The notes beneath the pieces are model-generated. The model saw only the letters and a program-made list of their open reading frames with translations, had not been told where the DNA came from and made no database searches. DNA of 64,000 bases from Nisaea nitritireducens. Lineage in GTDB: Bacteria; Pseudomonadota; Alphaproteobacteria; Thalassobaculales; Thalassobaculaceae. Numbering within the stretch: position 1 is the first letter of the stretch; every line of letters starts with the position of its first letter. The stretch spans positions 1 through 64,000 of the forward strand of contig NZ_JACZFS010000010.1 in NCBI RefSeq assembly GCF_014904795.1, given 5' to 3'. This document shows positions 48,236-58,162 of this stretch, in pieces. The translations under genes were made by a program, and so were the position numbers.

Positions 48236-49680
48236 CAATGGACAATGCTTCGATCCTGATCGCTGACGATGATCAGGCGATCCGTACCGTTTTGACTCAA
48301 GCCCTGACCCGAATCGGCATGGATGTGCGCTCGACGGGTAACGCGGCGACCCTGTGGCAATGGGTGGAGCGCGGGGAAGGGGATCTGGTGATCACCGATG
48401 TTGTGATGCCGGACGAGAACGGCCTCGACCTTCTGACCCGTATCCGCAAGGTCCGCCCGGATTTGCGCGTGATCGTCATGAGCGCCCAGAATACTCTGCT
48501 GACCGCAGTCAAGGCGAGTGAGCGCGGGGCGTTTGAGTATCTGCCGAAGCCTTTCGATCTGGCAGAACTGGTGCAGGTCGTGCGCAAGGCGTTGATGGCG
48601 CGCTCAGAGGGCCGTGTTCCTGCGCAGGCAGAGATTTCCGAAGAGGAATTACCGCTGATCGGGCGTTCCCCGGCGATGCAGGAAATCTATCGGGTGCTGG
48701 CGCGCCTGATGGCAACGGACCTCACGGTGATGATCGCCGGTGAGTCCGGTACCGGTAAGGAATTGGTCGCCCGGGCGTTGCATGATTACGGCAAGCGCCG
48801 GGACGGTCCGTTCGTTGCGGTGAATATGGCTGCGATCCCGCGGGAATTGATTGAAAGCGAGCTGTTCGGGCACGAGAAAGGCGCCTTTACCGGCGCAACG
48901 GCCAGATCCAGTGGACGCTTCGAACAGGCAAGGGGCGGGACCCTGTTCCTCGATGAAATCGGGGACATGCCGATCGAAGCGCAGACCCGGCTATTACGTG
49001 TTCTGCAGGAAGGTGAATACACCACTGTTGGCGGACGTTCGGCCATTCAGGCGGATGTTCGTATCGTGGCCGCAACGCACCGCGACCTGAGGCAGTTGAT
49101 CCGTCAGGGCATGTTCCGCGAAGATCTGTTCTACCGCCTGAACGTCGTTCCCATCCGCCTGCCGCCGCTGCGTGAGCGCAAGGAGGATATCCCGGATCTG
49201 GTCCGGCACTTCCTGGCATTGGCGCAGCGAGAGGGCCTGCCGGAGAAGAGTATCGACGGCGCCGGCATGCAGCGCCTGACGGCCTATAACTGGCCGGGAA
49301 ATATCCGCGAGCTGGAAAATCTGGTGAAGCGCCTGGTTGCCCTCTACTCAGAGGAGGTGATCGGCGCCGCGACGATCGATGAGGAATTGCTCGATAATCC
49401 GGCCGGTGCGGACGAGGAAGCCTCCGACAAGAGCGAAAATCTGTCCGATGCGGTCGAACGGCACTTGCGGGCTTATTTCGCGGCTCACGGCGACAATTTG
49501 CCGCCGGCTGGGTTGCACGACCGTATTCTGCGGGAGATCGAACGTCCGCTGATCATGCTGTCCCTTGATGCGACCAAGGGAAATCAGCTGAAAGCCGCAT
49601 CCATGCTCGGTCTTAACCGCAATACTCTGCGCAAGAAGATCCGGGATCTCGGGATACCCGTCGTCCGTGGCGCACGATAG
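48232..49680 (+). CDS. ntrC: nitrogen regulator NtrC (sigma-54 activator)
   Basis: A 482-residue response regulator that activates sigma-54 promoters such as glnA under nitrogen limitation. Receiver domain (residues 5-120) with Asp in [15 protein letters not shown]+ domain (about 145-375) with Walker A GESGTGKE, the sigma-54-contacting GAFTGA and LFLDEIGDM Walker B; Fis-type HTH at the end with [16 protein letters not shown]. It overlaps ntrB by 4 bp. IHF, encoded at 18 kb, normally assists this protein. Confidence 0.98.
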   Translation: MTMDNASILIADDDQAIRTVLTQALTRIGMDVRSTGNAATLWQWVERGEGDLVITDVVMPDENGLDLLTRIRKVRPDLRVIVMSAQNTLLTAVKASERGAFEYLPKPFDLAELVQVVRKALMARSEGRVPAQAEISEEELPLIGRSPAMQEIYRVLARLMATDLTVMIAGESGTGKELVARALHDYGKRRDGPFVAVNMAAIPRELIESELFGHEKGAFTGATARSSGRFEQARGGTLFLDEIGDMPIEAQTRLLRVLQEGEYTTVGGRSAIQADVRIVAATHRDLRQLIRQGMFREDLFYRLNVVPIRLPPLRERKEDIPDLVRHFLALAQREGLPEKSIDGAGMQRLTAYNWPGNIRELENLVKRLVALYSEEVIGAATIDEELLDNPAGADEEASDKSENLSDAVERHLRAYFAAHGDNLPPAGLHDRILREIERPLIMLSLDATKGNQLKAASMLGLNRNTLRKKIRDLGIPVVRGAR

Positions 49681-49759
49681 AGCGCGTGGATCAGAAGCGT
49701 GCGTACCTGGGCCGGTTAGGCTAAAAGTAGTTTCGCGATCTGTCCTTTATAGGTGAGAC

Positions 49760-52084
49760 ATGCCGGCGGAAGCAGGTACAGACGCCCATTCTTCTGACGT
49801 GGCCCTGCCACGTTCTGAAAACCGCCTCGGAAGCTATACGCGACGGTTCCGTATCTGGGCTCAGCGCGTCGGGTTCGAGCGCAAGGCAGCTTATGTTCTG
49901 GCTGCGCTCGCCATCGTGGCCGGGCTCGGAACCTATGCGGCCTTTACCCGCGCGGGGCCGGCCGGACCGGACCCGGACGTGGTGCTGGGTATTCTTTACG
50001 CGGACTTTTCCCTGCTTCTTTTGCTCGGGGTGCTGGTTGCATACCGGCTGGCCCGTCTCTGGGTCGAGCGGCGGAAGGGCCTGGCAGGCTCGCGGCTGCA
50101 TGTCCGTCTTGTGACCATGTTCTCGGTGCTGACGGTGGCCCCGACGATACTGGTCTCTGTGTTCTCACTCGTGATGTTCGACTTCGGTATCCGCTCCTGG
50201 TTCAGTGAGCGGGTGTCGACGGCCGTCACAGGCTCGGTCGCCGTTGCAGAGCGTTACCTGGAAGAGCACCGTCAGGTAATCCGCGGCGATGTTCTGGCGA
50301 TGGCGAACGATATCAACCGGGAAGCGCCGTTTCTGGTGAATAATTCGGCGCGGTTCTCCCAGGTTCTGCGGGCACAGGCCGCCCTTCGCAATCTGACGGA
50401 AGCCGTCGCTTTTGACAGCACCGGAAGGATTTTGGCCCGCACCAACCTTGCGCTTTCCTTCGATTATGAACCTCTTCCCGAGGAAGCGATGTCCAAGGCG
50501 AGGCTCGGCGACGTCGTTGTCCTGACCACTGATGCGGATGATCGGATTCGTGCTTTTGTCCGACTCGACCGGTTCGTCGACGCCTATCTGTTTGTCGGCC
50601 GCTTCGTGGACTCGGAGATCCTAAGCTATATCGAGCGCACGAAGGAGGCGGTCGACCAGTTTACCGAACTGGAGGGGCGCCGGCTGGATATCCAGGTCTC
50701 CTTCATCATGATCTTCGCCATGGTGGCGCTGTTGCTGCTGCTGGCAGCTGTCTGGATCGGCCTCAATCTCGCGACCTGGCTGGTGCAGCCTATCAGTGAC
50801 CTGATCGGTGCTGCAGAGCGAATCAGCTCGGGCGATCTCACGGCCAGGGTCTCCGGGCCGGTCGAAGCTGACGAAATGGGACTCCTTGCCAGGGCATTTA
50901 ATCGCATGACGCGGCAGCTTGAAATGCAGCGCAGCGAGCTGATGAGCGCGAACAGACAGGTCGATGCGCGCCGACGGTTTACCGAGGCTGTATTGGGTGG
51001 GGTCTCGGCCGGTGTGATTGGTCTCGATGCGGATGCGCGGATCAACTTGCCGAATAAATCGGCTGCGAGCCTGCTGGGGGTGACGATCGAGTCCCTCGTT
51101 GGCCGGATGCTGTCGGAGCAGATCCCTGAGATGACCGAGCTGCTGGAACAGGCGCGGCACAATCCCTATCGGCAATCGGAAAAGCAGATCGAGCTAAACA
51201 GGGAAAGCGGCAAGATCACACTTTTAGCTCGGATCAAGGCCGAGATCGCGGACGGCCGAGTCTCGGGCTACGTTCTCACTTTCGACGATATTTCGGCACT
51301 TCTGTCGGCGCAAAGGATGGCAGCCTGGGCGGATGTCGCGCGCCGGATTGCACACGAAATCAAGAACCCGCTGACACCGATTCAGCTTTCGGCTGAACGC
51401 CTTAAACGTAAATATTTGAATCAGATAGCCGACGACCCTGAGACTTTTGTTGAGTGTACCAGCACGATCGTTCGACAAGTCGGCGATATCGGGCGCATGG
51501 TTGATGAATTCTCGGCCTTCGCGAGGATGCCGGCACCGGTGATGCGGAAGGAAAACCTGATCCAGCTGATTCGAGAGCAGGTGGTTCTTCAGAGATCGGC
51601 ACAGTCCGGCATCGACTTTGATTTCGAAGGGGATCAGGAAGCGGTTGAGCTCGAATGCGATCAACGGCAGATCAGACAGGTTGTGACGAACTTGCTGCAG
51701 AACGCGATTGACGCCATCGATGCCATCAGTCCGGTTGAGACGAACGGAAAACGTGCCTCTGGACATCGGATCTCGATTTCAATTACCCGGGCGGATCGAA
51801 GAATTGTTATCGATGTCGAGGATACAGGCAGGGGGCTTCCCGAGGCTGACCGTGATCGTTTGACGGAGCCTTATGTTACCACCCGGGAAAAAGGCACAGG
51901 GCTTGGTCTGGCAATTGTGAAGAGAATCATGGAAGATCATAGAGGCTCGATTTCGCTGATGGATCGCGAAGGCGGAGGGACGAGGGTCCGTCTGATCTTC
52001 GGGTCGAACGTCGAGGTACCTCTGGATGCGGCTACATCGGACTCGCACAAAAATGACCCTGGGCTGAGACATCATGGCGGATGA
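49760..52084 (+). CDS. ntrY: transmembrane histidine kinase NtrY
   Basis: A 774-residue membrane sensor kinase paired with NtrX, linked to nitrogen, redox and nitrate responses. It has three to four predicted membrane segments in the first 330 residues (about 42-62, 80-98, 130-150 and 300-325) with a periplasmic loop, a HAMP region after WLVQPISDLIGAAERISSGDLTARV, a PAS-like region, HisKA with RRIAHEIKNPLTPIQ and the ATPase motifs LLQNAIDAID, DTGRGLPE and GTGLGLAIV. AGGTGAG precedes the ATG. It overlaps ntrX by 11 bp. Confidence 0.97.
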   Translation: MPAEAGTDAHSSDVALPRSENRLGSYTRRFRIWAQRVGFERKAAYVLAALAIVAGLGTYAAFTRAGPAGPDPDVVLGILYADFSLLLLLGVLVAYRLARLWVERRKGLAGSRLHVRLVTMFSVLTVAPTILVSVFSLVMFDFGIRSWFSERVSTAVTGSVAVAERYLEEHRQVIRGDVLAMANDINREAPFLVNNSARFSQVLRAQAALRNLTEAVAFDSTGRILARTNLALSFDYEPLPEEAMSKARLGDVVVLTTDADDRIRAFVRLDRFVDAYLFVGRFVDSEILSYIERTKEAVDQFTELEGRRLDIQVSFIMIFAMVALLLLLAAVWIGLNLATWLVQPISDLIGAAERISSGDLTARVSGPVEADEMGLLARAFNRMTRQLEMQRSELMSANRQVDARRRFTEAVLGGVSAGVIGLDADARINLPNKSAASLLGVTIESLVGRMLSEQIPEMTELLEQARHNPYRQSEKQIELNRESGKITLLARIKAEIADGRVSGYVLTFDDISALLSAQRMAAWADVARRIAHEIKNPLTPIQLSAERLKRKYLNQIADDPETFVECTSTIVRQVGDIGRMVDEFSAFARMPAPVMRKENLIQLIREQVVLQRSAQSGIDFDFEGDQEAVELECDQRQIRQVVTNLLQNAIDAIDAISPVETNGKRASGHRISISITRADRRIVIDVEDTGRGLPEADRDRLTEPYVTTREKGTGLGLAIVKRIMEDHRGSISLMDREGGGTRVRLIFGSNVEVPLDAATSDSHKNDPGLRHHGG

Positions 52085-53468
52085 TATTCTCATCGTAGAT
52101 GATGAGGCCGATATCCGGTCTCTGCTCGCCGGCATCCTTGAGGATGAAGGCTACGAAACGCGGCAGGCGCGAAATAGCGACGAGGCTCTGGAAGCCGTCG
52201 ATACGCGACGTCCCGATCTCGTCATTCTCGATATCTGGCTGGAAAACAGCACGCTCGACGGTCTCCGGATCCTGGAGCGGTTGAGTGCAGGACATCCGGA
52301 TGTCCCGGTGATCATGATCAGTGGCCATGGAACAATCGAGACCGCGGTTTCCGCGATCAAGATCGGCGCCTACGATTTCATCGAAAAACCGTTCGAGACC
52401 GAGCGTTTGTTGCTGCAGGTCGGCAGGGCTCTGGAGGCGGTGCAGCTCCGGCGTGAGAACGCCGAGCTCCGAGCCCGCTCGGACACGGATGACAGGCTGA
52501 TCGGCAATTCCGCGGGAGTGGCACAGGTAGCGCAGGCTGTGGAGAAAGTGGCGCCGACGAACAGTCGGGTGCTGATCACCGGCCCGGCAGGGGTCGGCAA
52601 GGAAGTCGTCGCCCGCATGATCCATACGAATTCGGGCCGTGCGAATGGTCCGTTCACAGTCCTGAACTGCGCGACGCTGAGCCCGGAGCGGCTTGAGATC
52701 GAGCTTTTCGGTGCGGAGCGCCGGGAGGTCGATCTGGACGATGCAGGCCGCACCGTGGGTATGCTGGAGCAGGCCCACAAAGGCACGCTGTTCCTCGACG
52801 AAGTGGCGGACATGCCGAAGGAAACCCAGGGCAAGATTGTCCGGGTTCTGCAGGAGCAAAGGTTCCGGCGGGTCGGCGGGGAACGGGAGATATCCGTTGA
52901 TGTGCGGGTCATCGCATCGACCAACAGGGATCTTCAACAGGAGATTTCGACAGGCCGTTTCCGCGAGGATCTTTATTACCGGCTGAACGTGGTGCCGATT
53001 ACTGTTCCGGCCCTGGCCGAACGTCGCGAAGATATTCCGCTGCTCTGTCATCACTTTATCGAACGCTCGGCGCGTAGCTCGGGCATGTCGCACAGGGTTC
53101 TGGGCGAAGACGCCGTCGCAGCGCTGCAATCCTACGATTGGCCGGGGAATGTGCGTCAGCTTCGCAATGTGATCGACTGGTTGCTCATCATGGCACCGGG
53201 CGCGGCGAATGAGCCTGTGAAGGCTGATATGTTGCCGCCGGAAATCGGATCTTCCGCGCCGATCAGCCTCAATTTCGACAAAGGGGTCGAAATAATGGGA
53301 ATGCCGTTGCGGGAGGCCCGTGAAATGTTCGAGCGCGAATATCTGCTGGCTCAGGTCAACCGGTTCGGGGGGAATATCTCCCGGACGGCCAATTTCATCG
53401 GTATGGAGCGATCTGCCCTGCACCGTAAATTGAAGTCGCTCGGCGTCAGCGCCGAACGCTCTGCGTAA
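52074..53468 (+). CDS. ntrX: response regulator NtrX, lacking the GAFTGA loop
   Basis: A 464-residue NtrC-family regulator. The receiver has Asp in VILDIWLENSTLDG; the AAA+ domain has Walker A GPAGVGKE, and Walker B LFLDEVADM, but the segment where NtrC has GAFTGA reads LFGAERREVDLDDAGRTVG with no such loop; the C-terminal HTH ends GMERSALHRKLKSLG. The missing loop means it is unlikely to activate sigma-54 RNA polymerase, matching other alphaproteobacterial NtrX. It probably controls sigma-70 promoters. Confidence 0.96.
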   Translation: MADDILIVDDEADIRSLLAGILEDEGYETRQARNSDEALEAVDTRRPDLVILDIWLENSTLDGLRILERLSAGHPDVPVIMISGHGTIETAVSAIKIGAYDFIEKPFETERLLLQVGRALEAVQLRRENAELRARSDTDDRLIGNSAGVAQVAQAVEKVAPTNSRVLITGPAGVGKEVVARMIHTNSGRANGPFTVLNCATLSPERLEIELFGAERREVDLDDAGRTVGMLEQAHKGTLFLDEVADMPKETQGKIVRVLQEQRFRRVGGEREISVDVRVIASTNRDLQQEISTGRFREDLYYRLNVVPITVPALAERREDIPLLCHHFIERSARSSGMSHRVLGEDAVAALQSYDWPGNVRQLRNVIDWLLIMAPGAANEPVKADMLPPEIGSSAPISLNFDKGVEIMGMPLREAREMFEREYLLAQVNRFGGNISRTANFIGMERSALHRKLKSLGVSAERSA

Positions 53469-53495
53469 TCATCCTCTTCAGGACGGGATCACGGC

Positions 53496-54872
53496 ATGAA
53501 AGTCGTCATCTGCGGGGCCGGTCAAGTCGGTACCAGCATCGCTCAGCACCTTGCGGGCGAGAACAACGACGTGACGGTCATCGACCAGGATGCGGCCCTG
53601 GTCCGCAAGATCACGGAAACACTCGACGTGCGCGGTGTGCATGGGCTGGCATCTCTGCCGTCCATCCTTGAGGGCGCGGGGACCCGGGACGCTGACATGC
53701 TGATCGCGGTCACCTATTCCGACGAGGTCAATATGGTGGCCTGTCAGATTGCGCACTCGCTCTTCAACGTGCCGTCACGGATCGCGCGGATACGGCAGCA
53801 GGATTATCTGCAGCCGATCTGGGCGGATCTCTTCAGCCGTGAGAACATGCCGATCGATCACATCATTTCGCCGGAGCGCGAAGTGGCAAAGGCAATCGGA
53901 CGGCGTCTTCAGGTCCCCGGAGCGTTCGATGTGCTGCCGATGGCCGACGGGATGGTCAGGGTCGTCGGCGTGCGGTGTGACGAGGAATGCCCGATCGTCA
54001 ACACGCCGCTGCGCCAGCTCACCAGCCTGTTTTCCGATCTCAGTATTGTTGTTGTCGGCATTATCCGGGATGACCGGGGCATCGTGCCGAAACCAGACGA
54101 TCACATGCTGCCAGGCGATGATGTCTATTTCGTCTGCGATGTCGATCATCTGTCCCGCGCCATGGCAGCCTTCGGTCATGAAGAGGAAGAGGGCCGGAGC
54201 GTCATTATCGCCGGCGGCGGCAATATCGGCCTAATGCTCGCCGAAGAGATCGAATCCAAGCATTCAGGCGTCAGCGTCAAGGTCATCGAATACGACCGGG
54301 AGCGGGCCAAGCTCGTCGCCCAGACGCTTGATCACACCATGGTGCTGAACGGGGATGCGCTGGATACGGAGGTCCTTGAGGAAGCAAACGTCTCCAAGAC
54401 CGAAACCTTCGTCGCCGTCTCCAACGATGATGAAGTGAACATTATCGGCTCGCTTCTGGCTAAGAGAGCGGGGGCGGACCGGACTGTGGCCCTGATCAAC
54501 AAGGGCACCTATGCCTCGTTGATTTCCACACTTGGTGTTGATGCCGTGGTGAACCCGCGTGCCATCACCGTCTCGACGATCCTGCAGCATGTCCGCCGCG
54601 GCAGAATTCGCGGTGTCTATTCGCTGCGCGCCGATTTCGGCGAGGTTATTGAAGCCGAAGCTCTCGAAACATCGTCGCTCGTCGGCCATCCGTTGCGCGA
54701 GGCGAAGCTGCCGTCAGGTGTAATCATCGGAGCAATCTATCGCGGGGACAAGGTGCTGGTACCGCGCGGCGATACGGTGATTCAGGCCAAGGATCGGGTG
54801 ATTCTTTTCGCCACCTACGAAGTTGTGAAGAAGGTCGAGAAGCTGTTTGCCGTCAGGCTGGATTTCTTCTGA
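53496..54872 (+). CDS. trkA: Trk potassium uptake regulatory protein TrkA
   Basis: A cytoplasmic 458-residue NAD(H)-binding regulator of Trk K+ channels. It has two RCK_N Rossmann domains starting VVICGAGQVGTSIAQHL and SVIIAGGGNIGLMLAEEI, each followed by an RCK_C domain. The position directly after ntrYX is standard in alphaproteobacteria and links K+ and nitrogen control. The ATG at 53496 opens the first domain. Confidence 0.96.
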   Translation: MKVVICGAGQVGTSIAQHLAGENNDVTVIDQDAALVRKITETLDVRGVHGLASLPSILEGAGTRDADMLIAVTYSDEVNMVACQIAHSLFNVPSRIARIRQQDYLQPIWADLFSRENMPIDHIISPEREVAKAIGRRLQVPGAFDVLPMADGMVRVVGVRCDEECPIVNTPLRQLTSLFSDLSIVVVGIIRDDRGIVPKPDDHMLPGDDVYFVCDVDHLSRAMAAFGHEEEEGRSVIIAGGGNIGLMLAEEIESKHSGVSVKVIEYDRERAKLVAQTLDHTMVLNGDALDTEVLEEANVSKTETFVAVSNDDEVNIIGSLLAKRAGADRTVALINKGTYASLISTLGVDAVVNPRAITVSTILQHVRRGRIRGVYSLRADFGEVIEAEALETSSLVGHPLREAKLPSGVIIGAIYRGDKVLVPRGDTVIQAKDRVILFATYEVVKKVEKLFAVRLDFF

Positions 54873-54881
54873 GCCCATGGA

Positions 54882-55535
54882 ATGACCGGAATGTTGAATC
54901 CAAGCGCGATCCTGTTCGACTGGGACAGCACGCTCGTCGATAACTGGCCGGGTGTGACCGTGGCCATGAATGCCGCGCTGTCTGCGTTCGAATTGACGAA
55001 CTGGACCGAGGCGGAAATGCGCGCGCGAGCCAAGCGCTCGATGCGAGAGAGCTTTCCGGAGATTTTCGGTCCCGATTGGGAAAGAGCCCGCGACGTTTTC
55101 TATGCCACCTTCGAGGAACGTCACCTTGATGGATTGCGCGCGTTGCCCGGTGCGGAAGAGTTGCTCATGGAACTTCGTGACCGCTCAATCGTGCTCGGCG
55201 TGGTGAGCAACAAAAACGGGGACTTTCTCCGGGCGGAGGCGGAAAGCCTTGGCTGGGCAGAATATTTTCATCGCATCGTTGGCGCCACCGATGCGGCTCA
55301 AGACAAACCGGCTCGCGATCCCGTCGATCTCGTGCTTGAGGAATCGGGGCATGAGCCCGGAGACAGGGTATGGTTCGTCGGCGATTCTCTCGTGGATCTG
55401 CAGTGCGGACTGGTCAGCGGGTGCATTCCCGTCCTTGTCGGAGACGATCCGATTTCCGAGGCTGATTTGATAAAATGGCCTCCTGCATTCCATTTTACGG
55501 ATTGTCACGAAATACGGCGGACGCTGACCGATTGA
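54882..55535 (+). CDS. HAD-family hydrolase (phosphoglycolate phosphatase-like)
   Basis: A 217-residue HAD phosphatase. Motif I is LFDWDSTLVDN (Asp nucleophile and Asp acid), motif II is VVSNKNG with Ser/Asn, motif III Lys is in AAQDKPARDP, and motif IV is FVGDSLVDLQCG. A helical cap is present between motifs I and II. It lies 9 bp after trkA and immediately before hfq, the usual alphaproteobacterial order. The substrate is not known. Confidence 0.88.
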   Translation: MTGMLNPSAILFDWDSTLVDNWPGVTVAMNAALSAFELTNWTEAEMRARAKRSMRESFPEIFGPDWERARDVFYATFEERHLDGLRALPGAEELLMELRDRSIVLGVVSNKNGDFLRAEAESLGWAEYFHRIVGATDAAQDKPARDPVDLVLEESGHEPGDRVWFVGDSLVDLQCGLVSGCIPVLVGDDPISEADLIKWPPAFHFTDCHEIRRTLTD

Positions 55536-55561
55536 GTCACACGAAGAAATAGTTATATAAA
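55532..55561 (+). promoter_or_regulatory. candidate promoter for hfq inside the end of the HAD gene
   Basis: TTGAGT (55532-55537), overlapping the HAD stop codon, with TATATA at 55554 (16-bp spacer) or TATAAA at 55556 (18-bp spacer). The -10 is in an AT-rich stretch 89-96 bp before the hfq ATG, leaving a 5' leader. Confidence 0.45.
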
Positions 55562-55649
55562 GGGGATGCTCATTTCGCATTTGCGAGATGAGGGCGGTGC
55601 CAAGCTTTTAAGGCATGCGCTGAAACGCAACGAACAAAAGGTCCGTGCA

Positions 55650-55901
55650 ATGGCCAACGAAAAGAATCAGAACGTTCAGGAAGTGTTCCTTAACGCGATC
55701 CGGAAGAACAAGACCGCGGTTACGATTTTTCTCATCAACGGCGTGAAGCTGCAGGGCATTGTCACCTGGTTTGACAATTTCTCACTGCTGTTGCGCCGGG
55801 ATGCTCATTCGCAGTTGGTCTATAAGCACGCGATCTCGACAATAATGCCGTCTCAGCCGGTTCAATTGTTTGAACCGACGCGGGAAGAAGAGGGCTCTTG
55901 A
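55650..55901 (+). CDS. hfq: RNA chaperone Hfq
   Basis: An 83-residue Sm-like hexameric protein that pairs small RNAs with mRNAs. It shows [28 protein letters not shown] (Sm1), [11 protein letters not shown] and the Sm2 signature [10 protein letters not shown], with a short tail of about 15 residues as in alphaproteobacteria. The ATG at 55650 begins the canonical MANEKNQ; an upstream in-frame ATG at 55566 adds 28 non-conserved residues. hflX follows 21 bp downstream. Confidence 0.98.
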   Translation: MANEKNQNVQEVFLNAIRKNKTAVTIFLINGVKLQGIVTWFDNFSLLLRRDAHSQLVYKHAISTIMPSQPVQLFEPTREEEGS

Positions 55902-55922
55902 TCCTGAAAGACCGGGGCGCGC

Positions 55923-57218
55923 ATGGGTAGCGCGCCGCACGCAGGCAGCGGTTTGGCCCTCGTTGTCCATCCTTTCGAAAAACAAAGAGCGGGTGAGCCC
56001 GCAGCAATGCGAGACCCGGAGGGGCGTCTCGCGGAAGCTGTCGGGCTGACTGCCGCTATTGAGCTCGACGTGGTGCACGCCGAGACCATTTCGCTGTCTA
56101 AAGTCCGGCCAGCGACCTATCTGGGCGGCGGGGCCGTGGAGCGGCTGGCCGGAACGGTCAAGGGGCTTGAGGTTGATGTCGTCATTGTCGATGCCTCGCT
56201 CTCTCCGGTGCAGCAGCGTAATCTCGAAAAAGAGCTGGAATGCAAGGTCATCGACCGCACGGCTCTGATCCTTGAGATCTTTGGCGCTAGGGCCCGAACC
56301 CATGAAGGCCGTCTCCAGGTTGAGCTGGCGGCTCTGACCTTCCAGCGCAGTCGGCTGGTCCGGTCCTGGACGCACCTTGAGCGCCAGCGCGGTGGCTTTG
56401 GTTTCGTTGGCGGGCCAGGCGAAAGTCAGCTGGAAATCGACAGACGCCTGATCCTAGAGCGCATTTCCCGGATACGGAATGAGCTGGAGGACGTGAAGCG
56501 AACGCGCGAACTGCATCGTGAGTCCCGGCGTAAGGTGCCGTACCCGATTGTCGCGCTGGTCGGCTATACCAACGCCGGAAAATCGACACTTTTCAATCGG
56601 CTGACCGAATCAGAGGTGTTTGCGAAGGATCTGCTTTTCGCCACTCTGGACCCGACCATGCGACGGGTGGAGCTGCCATCGGGACGAACGGTGATCCTTT
56701 CCGATACGGTCGGTTTCATTTCAGACCTGCCAACTCATTTGGTAGCTGCTTTCCGGGCCACGCTTGAGGAAGTCCGCGAGGCGGATATTCTCCTGCATGT
56801 CCGAGATTTCTCTCACCCTGACAGTGATGCTCAGCGGGATGATGTTTTGTCCGTCTTGCGGGATCTGGGGCTTGAAGAGCAGAAACTCGAAGACCAGACG
56901 ATAGAGGTTCTGAACAAGATCGACCTGATGGAAGATCCGGGCAGTCTCGACCTTTCTGCTGGAAAAAGCCGACGGATCGCGGTTTCCGCGCTGACCGGAG
57001 CCGGCTGCGAAAACGTTCTCGTCCAGCTTGATGAGATGATCGGCGCGGGTGACATCACCCGGACCTTTGAGCTCGATGTTACAGATGGGGCGGCACTTGC
57101 TTGGCTGTACCAGCATGGCCGTGTCATCGAGCGGGAAGACCGGGAAACAGATATCGAGGTGAAGGTGCGTCTGGCCCCAGTGGACGCGGAACGTTTTGAT
57201 GCGAGATTCAATGTCTAA
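55923..57218 (+). CDS. hflX: ribosome-associated GTPase HflX
   Basis: A 431-residue GTPase that binds the 50S subunit and rescues stalled ribosomes in stress. It has an N-terminal HflX domain (with KVRPATYLGGGAVE), the coiled-coil segment LQVELAALTFQRSRLVRSWTHLERQ, and a G domain with G1 GYTNAGKST, G3 DTVGF, G4 NKID. hfq-hflX pairing is nearly universal in alphaproteobacteria. Confidence 0.96.
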   Translation: MGSAPHAGSGLALVVHPFEKQRAGEPAAMRDPEGRLAEAVGLTAAIELDVVHAETISLSKVRPATYLGGGAVERLAGTVKGLEVDVVIVDASLSPVQQRNLEKELECKVIDRTALILEIFGARARTHEGRLQVELAALTFQRSRLVRSWTHLERQRGGFGFVGGPGESQLEIDRRLILERISRIRNELEDVKRTRELHRESRRKVPYPIVALVGYTNAGKSTLFNRLTESEVFAKDLLFATLDPTMRRVELPSGRTVILSDTVGFISDLPTHLVAAFRATLEEVREADILLHVRDFSHPDSDAQRDDVLSVLRDLGLEEQKLEDQTIEVLNKIDLMEDPGSLDLSAGKSRRIAVSALTGAGCENVLVQLDEMIGAGDITRTFELDVTDGAALAWLYQHGRVIEREDRETDIEVKVRLAPVDAERFDARFNV

Positions 57219-57231
57219 ACCGGATATGCTC

Positions 57232-57253
57232 TAAAGTGCGTAAACTCACTTTA
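57232..57253. promoter_or_regulatory. inverted repeat after hflX
   Basis: TAAAGTG (57232-57238) and CACTTTA (57247-57253) are perfect 7-bp arms with an 8-bp spacer, 13 bp after the hflX stop and 72 bp before the next gene. GGAAGAGGTTTTTCC follows closely, so the stretch could be a weak terminator or an operator. Confidence 0.35.
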
Positions 57254-57324
57254 AGGAAGAGGTTTTTCCGGGTAATTCTGTAGACCCGCCCCGCATCATC
57301 CGATGCGCAATATCAAAGGATCGT

Positions 57325-58149
57325 ATGATCAGTTTTCCAGATCCCGCCGCTGTCATCAGCATCATGCGTGAAACGGCCGATGCCGTTATCCTTCCCCGCT
57401 TTCGGTCTCTTGGAAGCGGAGAAATTCAGGAAAAGACCGGACCTGACGATCTGGTCACCATAGCCGATATTGAATCCGAGCGGCGCATGACGCCGTTACT
57501 TCGGGATCTACTGCCAGGCTCGAGCGTGGTCGGTGAGGAAGCCGTATCGGCCGATGTCTCGGTTCTCGATAATCTCACGGCGGACGCTCCAGCCTGGATT
57601 ATCGATCCTGTAGATGGGACGCGGAACTTCACCAAGGGCAATCATAAATTCTGCGTCATGGTCGGGCTCGTGCGAAAACGTCAGCCTGTCATGGGCTTCA
57701 TTCTTGATCCTCTTGGAGAGCGCTGTGCCTTTGCCGTGCGGGGTGAGGGAGCCTGGATGTGTGGCTATGACGGGCGGGAGGAGCGTCTTTCGGTTCTTGC
57801 CCCGGCTGCCAGCGTTGAGATGCGTGGCGCCCTGAATTTCCGATTTCTGCCGACACCTTTGAAGGAAGAAATGAAGGAACGGGCGAAAACTGAAGTAGGC
57901 GAACATTTTCGCTTCGGTTGTGCCGGTCATGAATACCTGAGCCTGCTGACCGGTGAGGCCCATTTCGCCATGTACCCGAAGAACATGCCTTGGGATCACG
58001 TTGCGGGCTCACTGCTTCATCAGGAAGCGGGCGGTTTTCACGCCCGCTTCAACAAGCGTCCCTACTATCCGGATCAGCTCGACGGCGGCCTGCTGATGGC
58101 CCCGGACGAAGCATCCTGGGACGAACTCAGGGAAAAGCTCTGGCCGTAA
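57325..58149 (+). CDS. inositol monophosphatase family protein
   Basis: A 274-residue metal-dependent sugar-phosphate phosphatase of the IMPase fold. The metal ligands lie in SSVVGEEAVS (Glu) and IDPVDGTRNFTKG (two Asp), and WDHVAGSLLHQEAGG supplies the third Asp. It could act on inositol phosphate, histidinol phosphate or another small phosphate ester; the sequence does not decide. It is convergent with argC, the gap being only 13 bp. Confidence 0.85.
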   Translation: MISFPDPAAVISIMRETADAVILPRFRSLGSGEIQEKTGPDDLVTIADIESERRMTPLLRDLLPGSSVVGEEAVSADVSVLDNLTADAPAWIIDPVDGTRNFTKGNHKFCVMVGLVRKRQPVMGFILDPLGERCAFAVRGEGAWMCGYDGREERLSVLAPAASVEMRGALNFRFLPTPLKEEMKERAKTEVGEHFRFGCAGHEYLSLLTGEAHFAMYPKNMPWDHVAGSLLHQEAGGFHARFNKRPYYPDQLDGGLLMAPDEASWDELREKLWP

Positions 58150-58162
58150 CCGGTGACGCGGC

